DNA of 64,000 nt from Podocnemis expansa (lineage: Eukaryota > Chordata > Testudines > Podocnemididae). The notes beneath the pieces were generated by a model that was given only the letters and a program-made list of their open reading frames with translations, was not told the origin of the DNA and ran no database searches. The translations under genes were made by a program, and so were the position numbers. The stretch is from assembly GCA_007922195.1 (NCBI GenBank), contig ML682067.1:7902914-7966913 (forward strand). Reading direction: 5' to 3'. Positions 22,877 to 33,000 of this stretch are shown here, one piece after another (the first letter of the stretch is position 1; every line of letters starts with the position of its first letter).

Positions 22877-24264
22877 GGCTATGTCTACACGGCACTTTTA
22901 TTTCGAAATAACACTCGTTATTTCGAAATAAAAGAAATTTAGTCTACACAATGTTTTCTTATTTCGAAAGGACAGATTCTGTCCTTTTGAAATAAGAATC
23001 ATTGTTTCGAAACAGTTAAACCTGGACGTTTTCGAAATGGCCGTTATTTCAAAATGATCATTTCGAAATAATGCCATTTGGACATGTTGTTTTGGAACAA
23101 ATGGCTTCTGAAACAACATGATTTGAACTTCCTCCCAGGGTGCTTAGCATGCTGAGGGGAGTCAAGCCACAGGGCATGGGGGGCTGCCCCCAAGACCAGC
23201 GGGGAGCCCTGCAGAGGGGTGCCGATGCCCCGCTTTCCCCACCATTGGGGCTGCTCAGAAGCCTTGCGGCAGGGTGCAGGGGCGCCCCGCTCTCCCTGCT
23301 GCCGGGGCTGCTCCCAAACCTCACAGGGGGGTCCAGGGGCACCTGGCTCTCCCTGCCGCCAGGGCTGGTGGCAAACCCTGCGGCAGGGTGCCGGGCCCCG
23401 GCTTTTCCCCGCCGCCAGGGCTGCAGCCACGGGGAGCCGGTCCCGACCCAGCTCCCCAGAAACCCAGCGACTGAGCGGCTGCAGCCATGGGGAACCGGGT
23501 TCCACCGGCCCCTCAGGCCTTGGGCTCAGCGGCGGCAGCAGCTGCAAGCCCCATGGCTCACCCCACCACCAGCTCAGGGGCCTGCAGCCCCAGGCAGGGT
23601 GGCCGCAGCGCCCCCCAGCAGGGCGTGGTGTGTGCTGCCCTGGTTGTGGCCACCCCACTGGGGGCTGCAGCCCCCTCAACAGGGCGCGGGGTGAGCCGCC
23701 TGGGCTGTGGCCACCCCGCCCGCGGCTGCAGGCCCCCGAGCTGGTGGTGGGGTGAGCCGTGGGGCTTGCAGCCACTGCCGCCACTGACCCCAGGGCCTGA
23801 GGGGCCGGTGGGACCCAGCTCCCCGTGGCTGCAGCCCCGGCGGTGGGGAAAAGCCGGGGCCCGGCACCCTGCCGCAGGGTTTGCCACCAGCCCTGGCAGC
23901 AGGGAGAGCCGGGTGCCCCTGGACCCCACTGTGGGGTTTGGGAGCAGCCCTGGCAGCAGGGAGAGCAGGGTGCCCCTGCACCCTGCCGCAGGGTTTCTGA
24001 GCAGCCCCAGCGGCGGGGAGAGCGGGGCATCGGCACCCCTCTGCAGGGCTCCCCGCTGGTCTTGGGAGCAGCCCCCCATGCCCTGCGGCTTGTCTCCCCT
24101 CAGCACCCTGGCCAGGGTGCTGAGGGGGTGGATCTTCCTCCCAGGGTGCTAAGCACCCTGGGGTGAAGTTCAAATCATGTTGTTTCAAAATAAAGGTTTT
24201 ATTTTGAAATAAGTAATTTTGGAATGACTTATTTCGAAATAAAGCCATGTGTGTAGACATAGCC
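22877..24264. mobile_element. 1.39-kb foldback element with GC-rich arms
   Basis: The ends GGCTATGTCTACACGGCAC and GTGTGTAGACATAGCC are complementary, and ATA flanks both sides (22874-22876 and 24265-24267). The first and last ~230 and ~90 bp are TTATTTCGAAATAA-type sequence. Between them lies about 1.05 kb of very GC-rich DNA that is itself an inverted repeat. The whole element can fold into one long hairpin. It is inserted in the DIRS gag. Long frames on both strands (up to 330 codons) come from the low-stop, GC-rich composition and are not called as genes. Confidence 0.9.
23125..24170. repeat. GC-rich long inverted repeat inside the foldback element
   Basis: The left arm from about 23145 and the right arm ending about 24115 are reverse complements over at least 500 bp with roughly 90% identity by eye. 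For example GCATGGGGGGCTGC and GAGCCCTGCAGAGGGGTGCC on the left strand reappear as complements near 24000-24085. As a consequence the plus-strand frame 23140-23694 and the minus-strand frame 23558-24106 encode almost the same peptide (both contain 'QRGALQRGADAPLSPPLGLL'). The axis lies near 23620-23680. Small sub-repeats such as GGGGCTGCAG occur inside each arm. Confidence 0.9.
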
Positions 24265-25200
24265 ATAGATCCATCCAGGTAATCATCATCATCCCCTCCG
24301 GATGAATTGGTTGCAGGGGCCAGGCCTGAGCCTATCCCAGATGATAGTGAAGCGCATCAAGATCTCCTGCGAAGAGTCACCTGGGGCTTGGGTTTGCAGA
24401 CAGAGGATAGAGGAGTCAGATCCTGTGGTTGACATTCTTATACCAGAAGGCCCCTCTCGAGTAGCCCTCCTGCTTATCAAGACCATTCAGAGCACCACGA
24501 GAACTGTGTGGCATACCCCAGTCTCTGTGCCTCCCACAGCCAAGAGGGTAGAGCAAAAATACTTTGTGCCTTCGAAGGGTTATGAGCAATTCTACATGCA
24601 TCCAGCACCGGAGTCTCTTGTCATAGCAGCAGCCAATGAGAGAGAGAGCGACAAGGTCAACAAGGGCCATCCCCTAAGTCTAAGGATGCAAAAAAGTTAG
24701 ACTTATTTGGAAGGAAGGTCTGCTCCACGGGGGAGGGGGGGAGAGGGCTTAAATTCTGCATTGCTAACCAGCAGGTGATTCTTAGCTGCTATGCTTTTAA
24801 TGCATGGCCCTCATTGGAGAGGTGCTCAGAAAAGTGCAAGCAGAGCTCAAGGCCTGAGCTATCAGCTGCCATTAAGGAAGGCAAGAAAGTTTCCAGAGCC
24901 CTGTTGCAATTGGTGTTAGATGCTGCAGACGCAGCAGCCAGAGCTGTGGCCTCCGGAGTCACCATGTTCCACAGCTCATGGCTTCAAGCATCAGGTCTGC
25001 CCCAGGAGGTACAGAATACCATCCAAGAACTCCCTTTCGAAGGCCCAGAGTTGTTTTCACAATAGACGGATGCCAAGCTCCAGACTCTGAAGGATGGTAT
25101 GTCCATGCTTAAGTCTCTAGGGCTACACACTCCAATGCCCCAGAGGGGACCCTTCAAGCCAGTACCGGTGCCCAGGTCTTCCCACCGCTCACAAAATTCT

Positions 25201-27720
25201 AATGCTCAGCGCGGCCAGAATGGCAGAAAAAGTACTTATCATCCCACTCCCCTTCCATATTTTGATAATTCCCAGACACAGGAAGTTCCTGCAATTTGTA
25301 CTTGGTGGCAGGCATCTCCAGCTCTCCGTCCTGCCTTTTGGCTGGCAGCTGCCCCACATGTTTTCACAAAGTGCCTAGCAGTGTTTGCAGCATTCCTCCA
25401 GAGTTCCAAGATCCAGATGTATCCCTACCTGGACGACTGGTTGGTTTGTGGCTGGTCGAAGGATGAAGTCACCCATCACTTAAACATGATACAGAGCATT
25501 TTCTGATGCCTCGGTCTACTGGTCAATGTACAAAAGTTCACCCTCATTCTGACTCAAAAGATAGAGTTTATAGGTGCCCTCTTGGACTTGAAACTAGCAA
25601 GAGCTTCCCTCCCGCATTCTCGGTTTGAGAGTATCAGGTCCATCGCGAGGGACTTCCAGAGGTTCCCACTCACTTCAATTCGCTCGTGCCTGTGGCTGTT
25701 TGGGTTCATGGCAGCATACACCCATGTGGTGAGACACGCCCGCTTGAGGTTGCATCCGCTACAGATGTGGCTGGCGTCAGCCTACTGGCCAGTGAAAGAC
25801 AATATTGATGGTATGCTCATGATCTCTACGGGCATGCTAAGTTCTCTAGACTGGTGGTGCCATGAACAGAATGTGTGTCAGGGGCTGCCCTTTCAGCCAC
25901 CCCAACCCTCAAGGTTCTTGGGTATGGACGTGTTAGACTTAGGGTGGGGGGGCTCATCTTGATCCCTTTGCAACCCAAGGCCTTTGGGGAGACAGTGAGT
26001 TGAGCCTGCATATCAATGTGAAGGAGCTTCGAGCAGTTTGCCTGGCCTGCCAGGTGTTTCTCCACGAGCTGAAAGGCAGAATGGTGTCAGTGCTCACAGA
26101 CAACACTGCTGCAATGTATTACATCAACACGCGGGGGGGAGGGGGACCTGCTCTGGCCTGCTTTACGGCGAAGTCCTCTGCCTATGGAACTTCTGCATTC
26201 ACCACTTGATTCACCTGGTGGCTTCATACCTTCCCAGCCTGTGCAATCTCCTGGCGGATTTGTTGAGCAGGAAATTCAATACTCACAAGTGGTCCCTCAA
26301 GTGGGAGGTGTTAAGGCCCATCCTTCATCTGTGGGGTTATCCCCAAGTGGACCTATTTGCATCTGATCAGAATGACAAGTGCTCAGCGTGACCTGGGCCT
26401 CCTGGGATAACGTTGTGAATGTGCCAAAATCAGGGCAAGTTGCAAAACCAGGGGCCAAACCCCCAAACCACTGACTGGTGGTACTTAAACCAGTCTCCCA
26501 GTCAGTAATGAAACAGGCTCCTGATTCCCCCACTCTGGTCATCACTGAGCATAATAAAGCAGAAACAGCCCCCTTACTGCACATCATTACCTATGGTCCC
26601 CTCTAGACACTGGGTCTCTTAAAGAAATAGGCTCTCCTGACCTCAAAGGGCCAGCCACATCACCCAGAACAATACAGGCTTGGATCTTATCCAAAATACC
26701 ACATTGCCAGCCAATCCTTTAGTAACTACAACTAAAGGTTTAATAAAAAAGGAAAACAAACAAAATATGAGAGATGTTAAAGGGTCAAAGTGAATCACAT
26801 ACATACAAATGATTTAGTATCCATAGAAAGGAAATCCTTGAAGATCCTGTAGTTTGAAGAGTAGTCCCATTCCTCTGGTGTGCACCCAGCAGCAGCAGCA
26901 GCTAGGTGGGTCTCAGTCCTTTGTTCAGTCCCAGGAGAATAGTTCCAGAGGAGGGTGTCAGTTGCAGGCCAGCTAAAGACTAAAGACAAAATGGAGATGG
27001 GTCCCCTGCCTTTTACCTCAGAGTCCTTGCCAGATCAAAATGGAATTGGGCCACATGGTCAGTCTGGGTAACTGGTCGGACAGGTTTCTTCTTGGACCCA
27101 CTGCAGCTGGGAGACCCCCTGATGGGAGCCCTTAAAGGGAACAATAGTTTTGCGGGCACCCAATCTGGGATTATCTTAAGAACAAATCACTTAGAACACA
27201 CATAAAAACAAATAGATTCCTAATTTCTAATACAGGCATGATACCTACATAAAAACCATATAACCATTCTTGGCAAATTATAGCTTTTCTTTTGACACCA
27301 AACATGGTATCACATATGGATTATTGCAAATATGAAATATTAATATGAAAAATAATAATAAACAGTCCCCTATAGCCAGACAGCGTCACGCTCAGCATTT
27401 TGTTCGTTCAGGGAGCAGAGCCCAGGGCCAATTGCAGACGCTTTCAAGATATCTTTGACAAGGATGATCTGCTATCGCATTCCCCCCGACAGTGTTCATT
27501 CTGAGAGTCCTCTTGAAAGTCACACAGGACTGGGCCTCAATCATCTTGGTAGCCCCAGCATGTCTGAGGCAACATTGGTTTACAACTCTGCTGCGTCTCT
27601 CGGTCAGCGACCTGATAGAGTTGCCAACACCACCAACCTGCTCTCCTAGGGCCGAGGGCATCCGCGCCACCTGGATCTGAGGTGCATGGAGGTACACCTC
27701 TGTGCATGGAACCTCCATAG
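25201..27720 (+). pseudogene. DIRS reverse transcriptase/RNase H, deleted and split
   Basis: Palm-domain remnants are clear: 'FWLAAAPHVFTKCLAV' (motif B zone, 25337-25385) and 'YPYLDDWLVCG' (motif C, about 25423-25455). Thumb sequence follows (25582-25962), then RNase H ('SLHINVKELRAVCLACQVF' at about 26003-26060, 'LTDNTAAMYYINTRGG' at 26092-26140) and the DIRS-typical 'CNLLADLLSRKFN' and 'VDLFASDQNDKCSA'. The fingers and motif A are missing: the gag-RT linker runs almost directly into 'PYFDNSQ', so the first catalytic Asp is gone. There are several frameshifts, and a 1.0-kb insertion (26388-27389) cuts the C-terminal part. Confidence 0.85.
26388..27389 (-). mobile_element. 1.0-kb unclassified insertion in DIRS
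   Basis: The host heptamer GCTCAGC is duplicated on both sides (26381-26387 and 27390-27396), possibly 8 bp with one mismatch, so this is a clean insertion of 1002 bp. Its ends are short inverted repeats (GTGACCTGGG and the complement GTGACGCTGT). A diverged second copy of the same family begins at about 63432 on the plus strand. No coding motif is visible. The 7-8 bp duplication fits an hAT-like DNA element, but the TG...CA-like ends leave an LTR possible. Confidence 0.7.
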
Positions 27721-28755
27721 TTGAGGGACAGGGAGTTGCAGTGTTCAGCGCAGGTCCAGAAGGTCTTGTTCAACAGTAGAAAGCTCTCGATGAGGACATC
27801 ATACAAGGGCAAGTGGGGCAAATCTGTGGACTGGGCACTTAGCAGGGATCTCATGCCCCATTGGACTCCGGTTCAAACCATCCTAGACTTTCTCTGGGGT
27901 CTGAAGGCCCAAGGCCTGTCCTTGTCCTCCATCAGAGTCTACCTTGCGGCAATTTTGGCGTTCCAAGAGAGGGCAAGCGAAGCTTCCCTCTTCACTGACC
28001 CATTGGGGAAGTGCTTCCTTAAAGGCTTAGAGAGGCTCTTCCTGGTGGTGTGTTCTCCCATCATGCAGTGGGACCTCAATCTGGTCTTCTTGAGACTCAC
28101 AGGGTCCTCATTCGAGCCACTTGTCTCCTGCGTGCTTCTCCTTCCTTCATGGAAGGTAGCCTTTCTAGTGGCGATAACATCAGCCAGGAGAGTTTCAGAG
28201 ATTTGGGCATTGTTGGCCCCTCTGCCCTATACGGTCTTCTTCAAAGACAAAGTTCAACTGCATCCTCACCCAGCATTCCATCTGAAGGTGGTTTCGCAGT
28301 TACACTGCAATCAGGAAATTGTCTTGTCAGTCTTTTATCCAAAGCCACGTGCCTCAGACAAAGAAAGAAGGCTCCACACTCTCGATGTTCTCTGTGCGTT
28401 GGCCTTTTACATAGGGAGGACGAAACCCTTTAGAAAGATGTCCCAGCTGTTTGTAGCAGTGGCGGATAGAATGAAAGGGGAGCCAGTCCCAGCTCAGCAC
28501 CTCTCCTCCTGGATAGTTTCTTGTATTTGCAAATGTTATGCATTGGCGAAGATTGACCCACTGGCAGTCAAGGCCCACTCTACAAGAACTCAAGCCTCCT
28601 CTGCTGCATTCTTGAGTTGGGTACCGATTGTGGACATTTGTAAAGCGGCTACGTGGTCATCTGTGCACACTTTCATGCAGCATTATGCGATGGATCGGCA
28701 AGTTCAAGGCGACGCTGCAGTGGGTAGAGCAGTTCTGCAGTTGGTGCACCTGTGA
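27721..28755 (+). CDS. DIRS tyrosine recombinase
   Basis: A 344-codon frame without internal stops, encoding the enzyme that integrates the circular DIRS cDNA into chromosomal DNA. The N-terminal core-binding part contains 'LKAQGLSLSSIRVYLAAI' (residues 61-78). The catalytic domain shows the expected tetrad: Arg156/157 in 'TSARRVSEIWAL', His286 and Arg289 in 'AHSTRT', Trp312 in the 'AATWSS' position, and Tyr322 in 'MQHYAMD' as probable nucleophile. The frame opens with TTG straight after a TAG stop at 27718; the first ATG is codon 24, so the true N-terminus may be lost or reached by a frame change. It is followed within 40 bp by the internal complementary region. It is the best preserved coding sequence in the window, but expression is unproven. 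Confidence 0.88.
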   Translation: MRDRELQCSAQVQKVLFNSRKLSMRTSYKGKWGKSVDWALSRDLMPHWTPVQTILDFLWGLKAQGLSLSSIRVYLAAILAFQERASEASLFTDPLGKCFLKGLERLFLVVCSPIMQWDLNLVFLRLTGSSFEPLVSCVLLLPSWKVAFLVAITSARRVSEIWALLAPLPYTVFFKDKVQLHPHPAFHLKVVSQLHCNQEIVLSVFYPKPRASDKERRLHTLDVLCALAFYIGRTKPFRKMSQLFVAVADRMKGEPVPAQHLSSWIVSCICKCYALAKIDPLAVKAHSTRTQASSAAFLSWVPIVDICKAATWSSVHTFMQHYAMDRQVQGDAAVGRAVLQLVHL

Positions 28756-28793
28756 TTCCGACCCACCATCATAGGTAAGACTAGTGAATCATC

Positions 28794-28893
28794 TACAATG
28801 GAATGTCCAGAAGCAACACTCAAAGAAGAAGAAGAGGTTACCTACCTGTAACTGGTGTTCTTCGAGATGTGTTGCTCCTGGACATTCCACATC
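28794..28893 (+). repeat. DIRS internal complementary region
   Basis: The first part (28794-28836, CTACAATGGAATGTCCAGAA onward to GAAGAAGAAG) is the complement of the outermost left end at 21287-21327. The second part (28837-28893, AGGTTACCTACCTGTAACTG onward) is the complement of the outermost right end at 29063-29117. The two end-complements are joined back to back, the arrangement DIRS elements use as a template to complete and circularise their cDNA. Confidence 0.9.
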
Positions 28894-28910
28894 CCTCTGC
28901 GGAATAGCCA

Positions 28911-29117
28911 TTAAGAAGGAACTGAGGAGGGGGCGGGTTGGCTGTGCCTCATATAGAGAGCCGCAATGGCACCACTCCAGCGGGCGCCACAGGTGACCCT
29001 ACGGGTGCTCTATAGGAAAAGGTCTCTGGCTATCCATGAACATGTGCGTGTACACCTACATTGGAATGTCCAGGAGCAATACATCTCAAAGAACACCAGT
29101 TACAGGTAGGTAACCTT
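28911..29117 (+). repeat. DIRS right inverted terminal repeat
   Basis: Reverse complement of the left repeat. The outer end carries ACCAGTTACAGGTAGGTAAC. Because the internal region at 28837 repeats the complement of this end, the 28837-29117 segment can also fold into a local hairpin. Confidence 0.88.
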
Positions 29118-29568
29118 TTCTTCTAGTTCGAACTAATGCTTAGTTCAAACTAGAATGCATGGTTAGTTCGAGCTAACCGGCTTAGTTCGAACTTCTTAAG
29201 TTTGAACTAAGCATTAGTCTGTGGTCACATCGTGCCTAGTTTGAACTAAAGTTCAAACAAAGCACTTAAATCTGGACAAACTACTAGTACTAACAAGTTT
29301 AAACTAAGCATACCTTAGTTCAAACAAAAAATTTCTTAGCATAAACTAGGGAAAGCCCAGTGTGCCATGGGCTAATTTAGGCCAGACTAAGCCTCCTTAA
29401 TCGGGGCTAATTTGCCAGATAGAAATAGTCTATGAGAGTGGTTTTTCTCCTCACATGCCTGGGGTGTTGCAACAGACTGGTCACAATCTACCTCTTCTCC
29501 CCTCCCTCCAATCAACAGTATATTAGTTTTATTGAAACTTAGTCTGTACTGTTGACAAGTTCCAAAGG

Positions 29569-29670
29569 GGTAACTGTGTTAGTCTAGTTCATCAAAACAA
29601 ACATGCAGTTCCGTAGCACTTGTAAAAACTAATGAATTTGTTGGTCTTTAAAAGTGCCACAGGATTCCTT
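29569..29670 (+). repeat. Penelope-type foldback, interrupted by a MITE
   Basis: Opens with the PLE terminus (AAGTTCCAAAGGGGTAACTG) and contains the paired arms 'GTAGCACTTGTAAAAACTAA' and 'TTGGTCTTTAAAAGTGCCAC'. It is cut at 'CCTT' by the MITE at 29671, and the last bases of the PLE ('TTG...') resume after 30102. Confidence 0.7.
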
Positions 29671-30099
29671 GGAAATGTCTAGACTATGAGCTTAAGTCGA
29701 CTTAATCAAAGCCCTGGCCACATTTGGAGTTCATTAAGTCAATTTAAGGGCTTGCTTAAGTCAACTTAATAACTCCTGCCCTTAAAGTGAACTTTAAGGG
29801 TTAAGTTGACTTTATTAAGTCGATTTAACACAATGAGGCCATTAAAGTTGAGTTAGTGCAGTGGGGCCATTTAAGTTGACTTTATAAAGTTAAGTCAGGG
29901 GGACCCATTGAAAGTTGACTTTATTAAGTTGACTTTAAATGGGTCCCCCTGTCTTAAGTCAACTTTATAAAGTTGACTTAATGCAATGTGGCCTCACTAA
30001 GTCAACTTAATAAGGTCTACTTAAAGTCAACTTTAACAAGGGATATGTCTGCATTACAAAAGCTAAATCGACTTTATCTTTTGTAGTGTAGACATGTCC
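29671..30099. mobile_element. foldback MITE, TTAAGTCGACTTAA-type
   Basis: The left end is GGAAATGTCTAGACTATGAG and the right end is GTAGTGTAGACATGTCC. CTT flanks both sides (29668-29670 and 30100-30102), a matching 3-bp duplication. The interior repeats TTAAGTCAACTTAA, TTAAGTCGACTTAA and AAAGTTGACTTTA words with an overall palindromic order. It is inserted in a PLE foldback. Confidence 0.88.
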
Positions 30100-30102
30100 C
30101 TT

Positions 30103-30667
30103 GTTAGTCTCTACTAATTGGCTTTTATTTCTGATTAAATCCCCAAAATACAAAAAGCTGAGTAACTGAGTGCTGAATGATTTATTACTGAAATCTAAAG
30201 GTAGCAATTTAAATCTAATTATCTCTCTATTGGATTAGAAGAAATATTGGCAAATATTTGTTTTACAAATATGCACAAATTATTTTCAGGTAGAGAAATG
30301 TTTCATAGACAAACTGTATCAAATCAGTTAAGCAATTTGACATACAAGTGCCTTATCAGCCGTCTTACTGTGTTGTAATTATATTTAATAGTGAATAATA
30401 TACTGAATTATTTTCCCTCTGTTCTATGTGAGTTGTTCAAGAAAATACTCTCGCTTACTAAAATCCTAGGTTTTCCTGCCTCTACCATCAGTATTATTAG
30501 TATTTTTCAATGCTGATTTAACTAAAATGTCATAAGTATCTAATTGGTTATTAAATTATCTGGGAAACTTACATTATTATTATTGAAAAGTCAAGCTCTC
30601 CCCTCAGTTAAACTTCAGCCCACAACTAAATTGTAGTCCCCCATCAATGGAGGTGAAGTTGATGATA
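30103..30667. other. no recognised feature
   Basis: AT-rich, no element recognised. Confidence 0.5.
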
Positions 30668-30675
30668 CTTTACAT

Positions 30676-30870
30676 CAGAGGTATTCAAACCTTTTTTTTT
30701 CTGGGACCCCCTTTGAAAATACTTCAGGTTCTGATGACTTCCCTCCAGAATGATGCTCACCCATGCCATAACATTGTTACTGGCATGCCCAGAGGCTAAC
30801 AGCTCATGACTACCACATGATAGCCTTGTGACCCCCTGAGTGGTCATGACCCCCAGTTTGAGAACCCTTG
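30676..30870. mobile_element. hAT-type MITE (second family)
   Basis: The ends CAGAGGTATTCAAACC and GTTTGAGAACCCTTG are complementary. Flanks CTTTACAT (30668-30675) and CTTTGTAT (30871-30878) form a decayed 8-bp target duplication. Internal blocks such as GGGACCCCCTTTGAAAATAC and GGTCATGACCCCC are typical of this hAT family. It is non-coding. Confidence 0.8.
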
Positions 30871-30879
30871 CTTTGTATT

Positions 30880-33000
30880 GTCTATAGTTAACTTTACTAA
30901 CACAGCCAGGAACTATGTTTTATCAAGCCTAGAAAGACAGTGATTTATTATTATTTAGTGCCCAGATACACAGTCTTGTTTGAAAATTAAACTCCCAAAT
31001 TAAACATTGCAATGAGTTCTTATAAATTCTTAATGGATAAGAGACAAGGCTTATTTCCATTCCTGTCACTATCCAATCTTAAAAGTGAAACTGATATTGC
31101 CAATGAAAACAAAGTATTAAGGGAAGTGAAATGAGGAAAATATTGCACAATTTCATTAAATATATCACACCAGTATTCAACAGAAAGGGGAATATTGCAA
31201 ATACTTAAATTCTCATACTATTTTTTGTACAACCTAAGTAATGTATTATTATTTTATTTATTTATTTATTTATTCTGAACTTATAATGTGACAACACATG
31301 AATGATTTGGGACACTGATGTGCTGGCCTTTTATTAAGGTATAGTAAAACACAATCCCTCTAGAAGAACTCAAAATCAATAAGACCAAAGTGAAGGCGTC
31401 TATGTAGCATTAGTAAAGGAGCAAGGTCATAACTGGCATATGATTCTTAGTTACATAAGATTCTTGTCTCTTTCATTCAGAGGAAAGGATCATGAGGACT
31501 GGTGGGAGGGTAAAAGGAATTAATAGGGACAAGGGAGTAAAAAGAAGGAAGGAGAAGAGTGGCACTGAGGAGTAGAGTATGAATCTGAGATGGTAAAGAT
31601 TATAGCATAAAAGCAGGAAACTAAGGCTGACAGCAGTGTGTCTGCAGAAGAGCAAAGATTAGAGTCTCCTAACTCCCAATATTCCCAATCTAAATACTAC
31701 TATGTGCTGACATCATTAGGGTTCACAAGTTCTTGCTGTCTGCCTAATGCTCTTCCTACTTGTTATTCTGCTCATGCTCTCTCTTGACCCACGCCCCGTG
31801 ATTGGATGAGGTGACAGGTACTTACAGTTTGGTACCTCTGGAGAAAGGCTTGTCTTCAGAGGCGATGTCATCCCCACTGCCACCACCATTAATTCTAAGA
31901 GTGGAGAGCCCTGCCAAGATTTTTCTCTCATATCCCTGCTGTTGATTCATTGGCCCAACTAGGAAAGGCCTTTGCTTCTAGGTGCTGACTTCAGCCTGGA
32001 CCCTGCTCTTCTCTCTCTATTCCTTAGCTCTGAGGAGGTGTTTTACCCAGTGAAAACTTGGATGTGTATGCATGGTGAGGAGGGGACTAATCATGCAACA
32101 TCATGGTTTCCTTAACACAATCATTAGGCATGACAAAAAATAAAACAACTACTTTACTAGACTAAAAATTGGCATATATCCATGCATCATATCTGGCATA
32201 TGAACTGCCCTGAAACATAAATATTCAGCTATCCAGATCCGTTTACTAGAGTAATCCAATATCCATGTTAATTGTTATGATTTAATTATGCTGTCTTGCT
32301 CTTTACAGGCTTATTTATGAATTATTCTTTTGCATAACCCTAAGGAAGGTAATTAATAATCATCAAAGGACACAGTTTAACTAGGAATGTTAATGACCCG
32401 TGCAAACCAAACTCATGCATGAAATTTCATGAAGAAATAGGTTTCTCTATTAACTCCAGTTAGTGAGGATAGCTGTGTTGTTACTAGTTAGTATTGCACT
32501 GAGAATGGACATGCAGATCTTCCTGAATCATGTTGGTGGGGCATGACATTTACTAGTGACATAGCTACAGGTAGGCCTGTGTGGAGCATGCCCTACCCAC
32601 TTTGAAAGCAGGCCCACCCAATCAAATTTTAAGCAATTCATCCCACAATTTTAACAGTTTCTGTTTTACTTGTGACACAACGCTTGTGCCCACGTGTCAA
32701 CCACAGACCTGTCAAAAAACTCAGTTCTTGTTGTGCCTCTGATATTTACATGTTACTTTATAATGTTATACAGAAATATAGATTCCTAAGTATACAGTGG
32801 ATTTGGGAGCCACTCATTTTATATCATTCATCAGTAGCCACTTAACATAGTAAAAGAAGAAAAGATTATATACATTTAATCAAAAATAAGATGAAAATTC
32901 AATGATTCTCTGTTCTATCCCTTGAGAAATAGTACATCTCTTCCTTTAGAACATTAATTGTATCTCTGCTAAAGAAATCTTCATTGTCTAGCAAAAGAAA
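30880..33000. other. no recognised gene; one simple repeat
   Basis: AT-rich, with a (TTTA)n tract at 31245-31275 and no identifiable element otherwise. Confidence 0.5.
31245..31275. repeat. (TTTA)n microsatellite
   Basis: TTATTATTTTATTTATTTAT-like run. Confidence 0.9.

Larger units (their letters stand above)
21585..25200 (+). pseudogene. DIRS gag-like ORF, frameshifted and interrupted
   Basis: The start (21585-21839) encodes a Cys/His cluster, C-x2-C followed by H-x2-CLRCLGEAH and CKIC, typical of DIRS gag N-termini. The frame then breaks. A Pro/Ser-rich middle at 22078-22611 contains 'MPETFEAVREL'. The MITE insertion at 22877 cuts the gene, which resumes after 24264 ('DDSEAHQDLLRRV', 'EGPSRVALLLIKTIQS', 'VEQKYFVPSKGYE', 'KKLDLFGRKV') and ends with 'EVQNTIQELPFEGPELFSQ' at 25065. 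At least three frame changes occur. The product would package the RNA in an intact relative; this copy cannot make it. Confidence 0.8.
21287..29117 (+). mobile_element. DIRS-type tyrosine recombinase retrotransposon
   Basis: Carries the full DIRS architecture: inverted terminal repeats (21287-21468 and 28911-29117), a gag region with a Cys/His cluster, a reverse transcriptase with a YLDD box and linked RNase H, a tyrosine recombinase, and an internal complementary region (28794-28893) pairing with both outer ends. It sits inside a MITE with no obvious target duplication, as expected for recombinase-mediated integration. Two later insertions (22877-24264 and 26388-27389) split it, so DIRS sequence totals about 5.4 kb. 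The gag and RT are damaged; the recombinase is not. Confidence 0.92.
21158..29430. mobile_element. foldback MITE, TTAGTTCGAACTAA-type, split by DIRS
   Basis: The left end is GGCTATGTCTCCACTAGCC and the right end is a diverged TTGCCAGATAGAAATAGTC. TAT flanks both sides (21155-21157 and 29431-29433), a matching 3-bp target duplication across 8.3 kb. MITE sequence itself covers only 21158-21286 and 29118-29430, both rich in TTAGTTYGAACTAA words. Everything between is the DIRS element and its own insertions. Confidence 0.85.

Noticed and set aside
23044..24152. Overlapping frames of up to 330 codons on both strands rich in Gly, Pro, Ala and Arg
   Set aside because: They lie in the GC-rich inverted repeat of a foldback element. 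Stops are rare because of composition, and the peptides mirror each other on opposite strands. There is no domain and no conserved start.
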